From positions 1 to 7,948 of the forward strand of contig JBNKDD010000266.1 of assembly GCA_050288085.1 (NCBI GenBank): a DNA stretch of 7,948 nucleotides. The letters are read 5' to 3'. This DNA is from JBNKDD01 sp050288085 (GTDB lineage: Bacteria; Chloroflexota; Anaerolineae; Aggregatilineales; UBA3940). Both the position numbers and the translations under genes were made by a program. Positions 6,600-7,948 of this stretch are shown piece after piece; the stretch's first letter is position 1, and each line of letters begins with the position of its first letter. Under the pieces are notes generated by a model, which did not search any database, was not told where the DNA came from, and worked only from the letters and a program-made list of their open reading frames with translations.

Positions 6600-7948
6600 T
6601 TAGTATTCCTTCATCGGCAGGTCAATGAAGGAGGCAAACTCGCCGCCAAGCTGAACCGTCCAGACCGGCGATCCTTCGGCGGGATAGCGGTCAAAGGTAT
6701 CGGCATCTGCTCCGGCGATGGCGATCCGCAGGCTGTGACCGGCCTCAATGCGCACCGAGGTGGCGTAGAGATTGAAGGTGATCTCGGTCAGTTCACCGGG
6801 AGTCAGCGGCGCGGCGTCTTCACGGTTGAAGCTGTGATATGGCCCAAAATGAACGTAGGGCGGCTGCGCATCTGACACCGGGTGATGGATGGCCCGCAGG
6901 AGACCTTCGGTGATGTAGGTAACTTTGCCATCGGGTGCAACATCTTCGAGGTAGACGTGGAAGGCGCAGTCCTCGGTGGTCGAAGCTAGGTTCAGGGTGA
7001 TGACCGGGCTGCCGGTGATCTCCATATCGACCGACATTGGCTGGCTGGTGTAAGTCAGCAGCTTGGCGTCCTCTTCAGCGCGGTCGGCGGTGTAATCAAT
7101 CGCCGTCCCCATCTGGGCATACCAACGGTTGCTGGTTCCGGTTGTCGCTGTAAAATCGACTGTGTATTCGTCGGTGCCTTCTGATGATGGGGCTTCGGGT
7201 AAGAGCGCATTGTCTTCGGCGAAATAGAGGCGCTGCATCTCGATGCCTTCCGGCGGCCAGACCGTCGTGGTGCGCCATTCGCCGGTGTTCAGCGTGTAGT
7301 AGTTGATCTCCGATTCAAGCGCCGGGCAGCCGGTTTCCTTCAGGTAGCAGTCGAAGAAGGGCAGCACGTCGTCATTCATCTGTGCGACTGAGACTTCGAG
7401 CGAGGCCAGCTGCTCCTCGATGATATCCCCCTCGATAATCACCGGCATGAAGGGATCGACGCTGACACTGCCGCCGTGACTCCACGGCCCAATGAAGACC
7501 TGCTGCGGCGTATCGAAGGTCAGGTAACGGCTCAACGCACCGTCCATCGTGCCTGCATCCAGCCAGCTCACCCAGACCTGCATCGGCACGTCGTAGGCTT
7601 CGTACTCTTCCTGATAGTTGTATGGGCTGGCATCGGCGAAGGTATACCCACCATCGCCAAACTCGTCATCCCGGTATTCGATGGCGGTCATCGCATCGTA
7701 GATGTTCGGGTTGTCGTGCCCGGCAATGGCCTGTTCCAGCAGCCGCCCTCCCCGATCAGATTCGACCGGCCTGGAGTTTTCGATATCGTGATCGACCATT
7801 GAGTTTAAGTTGCTCCATTCCTGAAGGAAGCCGGTGGCCGTCAATCCGCCGGGCATCCCGATGCCCAGCAGCGGGTCGAAATCGTCATAGCGGGGAGAAG
7901 TCGCTTTGAAGGCTGGGTGTCCCAGCGTCGCCATCAGGTCGGCGGTGT
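6600..7948 (-). CDS. CocE/NonD-type S15 hydrolase, N-terminus cut by window edge
   Basis: C-terminal 449 codons of an S15-type serine hydrolase (X-Pro dipeptidyl-peptidase / cocaine esterase-like acyl hydrolase). Counting from the methionine at 7934, which is internal because the frame stays open to the window edge (TADLMATLGHPAFKA), the end of the alpha/beta-hydrolase core shows the likely catalytic aspartate in SWLDAGTMDGAL (Asp126) and histidine in FIGPWSHGG (His153). A cap region rich in acidic residues lies between the edge and about residue 110. From about 205 to the end is the beta-rich PepX_C domain (LNTGEWRTTTVWPP, ITLNLASTTEDCAFHVYLEDV, TFNLYATSVRIEAGHSLRIAI). The nucleophile motif GxSYxG should lie just outside the window. 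The substrate cannot be told; many family members are secreted, but the signal region is not visible. A hairpin follows the stop. Confidence 0.92.
   Translation of the reverse strand, partial: TADLMATLGHPAFKATSPRYDDFDPLLGIGMPGGLTATGFLQEWSNLNSMVDHDIENSRPVESDRGGRLLEQAIAGHDNPNIYDAMTAIEYRDDEFGDGGYTFADASPYNYQEEYEAYDVPMQVWVSWLDAGTMDGALSRYLTFDTPQQVFIGPWSHGGSVSVDPFMPVIIEGDIIEEQLASLEVSVAQMNDDVLPFFDCYLKETGCPALESEINYYTLNTGEWRTTTVWPPEGIEMQRLYFAEDNALLPEAPSSEGTDEYTVDFTATTGTSNRWYAQMGTAIDYTADRAEEDAKLLTYTSQPMSVDMEITGSPVITLNLASTTEDCAFHVYLEDVAPDGKVTYITEGLLRAIHHPVSDAQPPYVHFGPYHSFNREDAAPLTPGELTEITFNLYATSVRIEAGHSLRIAIAGADADTFDRYPAEGSPVWTVQLGGEFASFIDLPMKEY

Overview
All genes in this window read on the minus strand, so the biological order runs from position 7948 down to 1. 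The protein families suggest a Chloroflexota (Anaerolineae-like) bacterium: a MoxR/DUF4129 cluster with an extra membrane protein, several CPBP (CAAX-type) intramembrane proteases, and small conserved proteins of unknown role. That assignment rests on family resemblance only. No RNA genes, CRISPR array or transposase were seen.

Right part (7948 to about 5413). The window opens inside a CocE/NonD-type S15 hydrolase whose N-terminus, with the nucleophile serine, lies outside. After it comes a spacer with an 11-bp GC-rich hairpin, then a tightly coupled pair: an 80-residue soluble protein and an eight-helix membrane protein, both of unknown function. The membrane gene's stop codon lies inside a REP-like palindrome (5389-5417).

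Middle part (5352 to 2408). One unbroken reading frame joins a complete CPBP intramembrane metalloprotease to a membrane-anchored PDZ/S41 serine peptidase. The S41 half keeps its own start codon and Shine-Dalgarno site, which points to two ancestral genes merged into one frame. A 14-bp imperfect inverted repeat follows the stop. Next come a small leftover of a second CPBP gene (only its last codons) and, joined to it by a TAATG overlap, a pseudogene of a small membrane protein broken by an in-frame TAG and by a one-base frameshift.

Left part (2369 to 1). A good sigma-70-type promoter precedes a three-gene operon: a DUF4129 membrane protein, a membrane protein of unknown family, and a MoxR-type AAA+ ATPase that runs off the window edge. 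Such clusters normally continue with a DUF58 (von Willebrand-like) gene and are thought to act in assembly or maturation of envelope or metal-binding protein complexes.

The most unusual feature is the CPBP-S41 fusion and the trace of gene turnover around it: paralogous CPBP tails on both sides of the S41 segment and a decayed neighbour.
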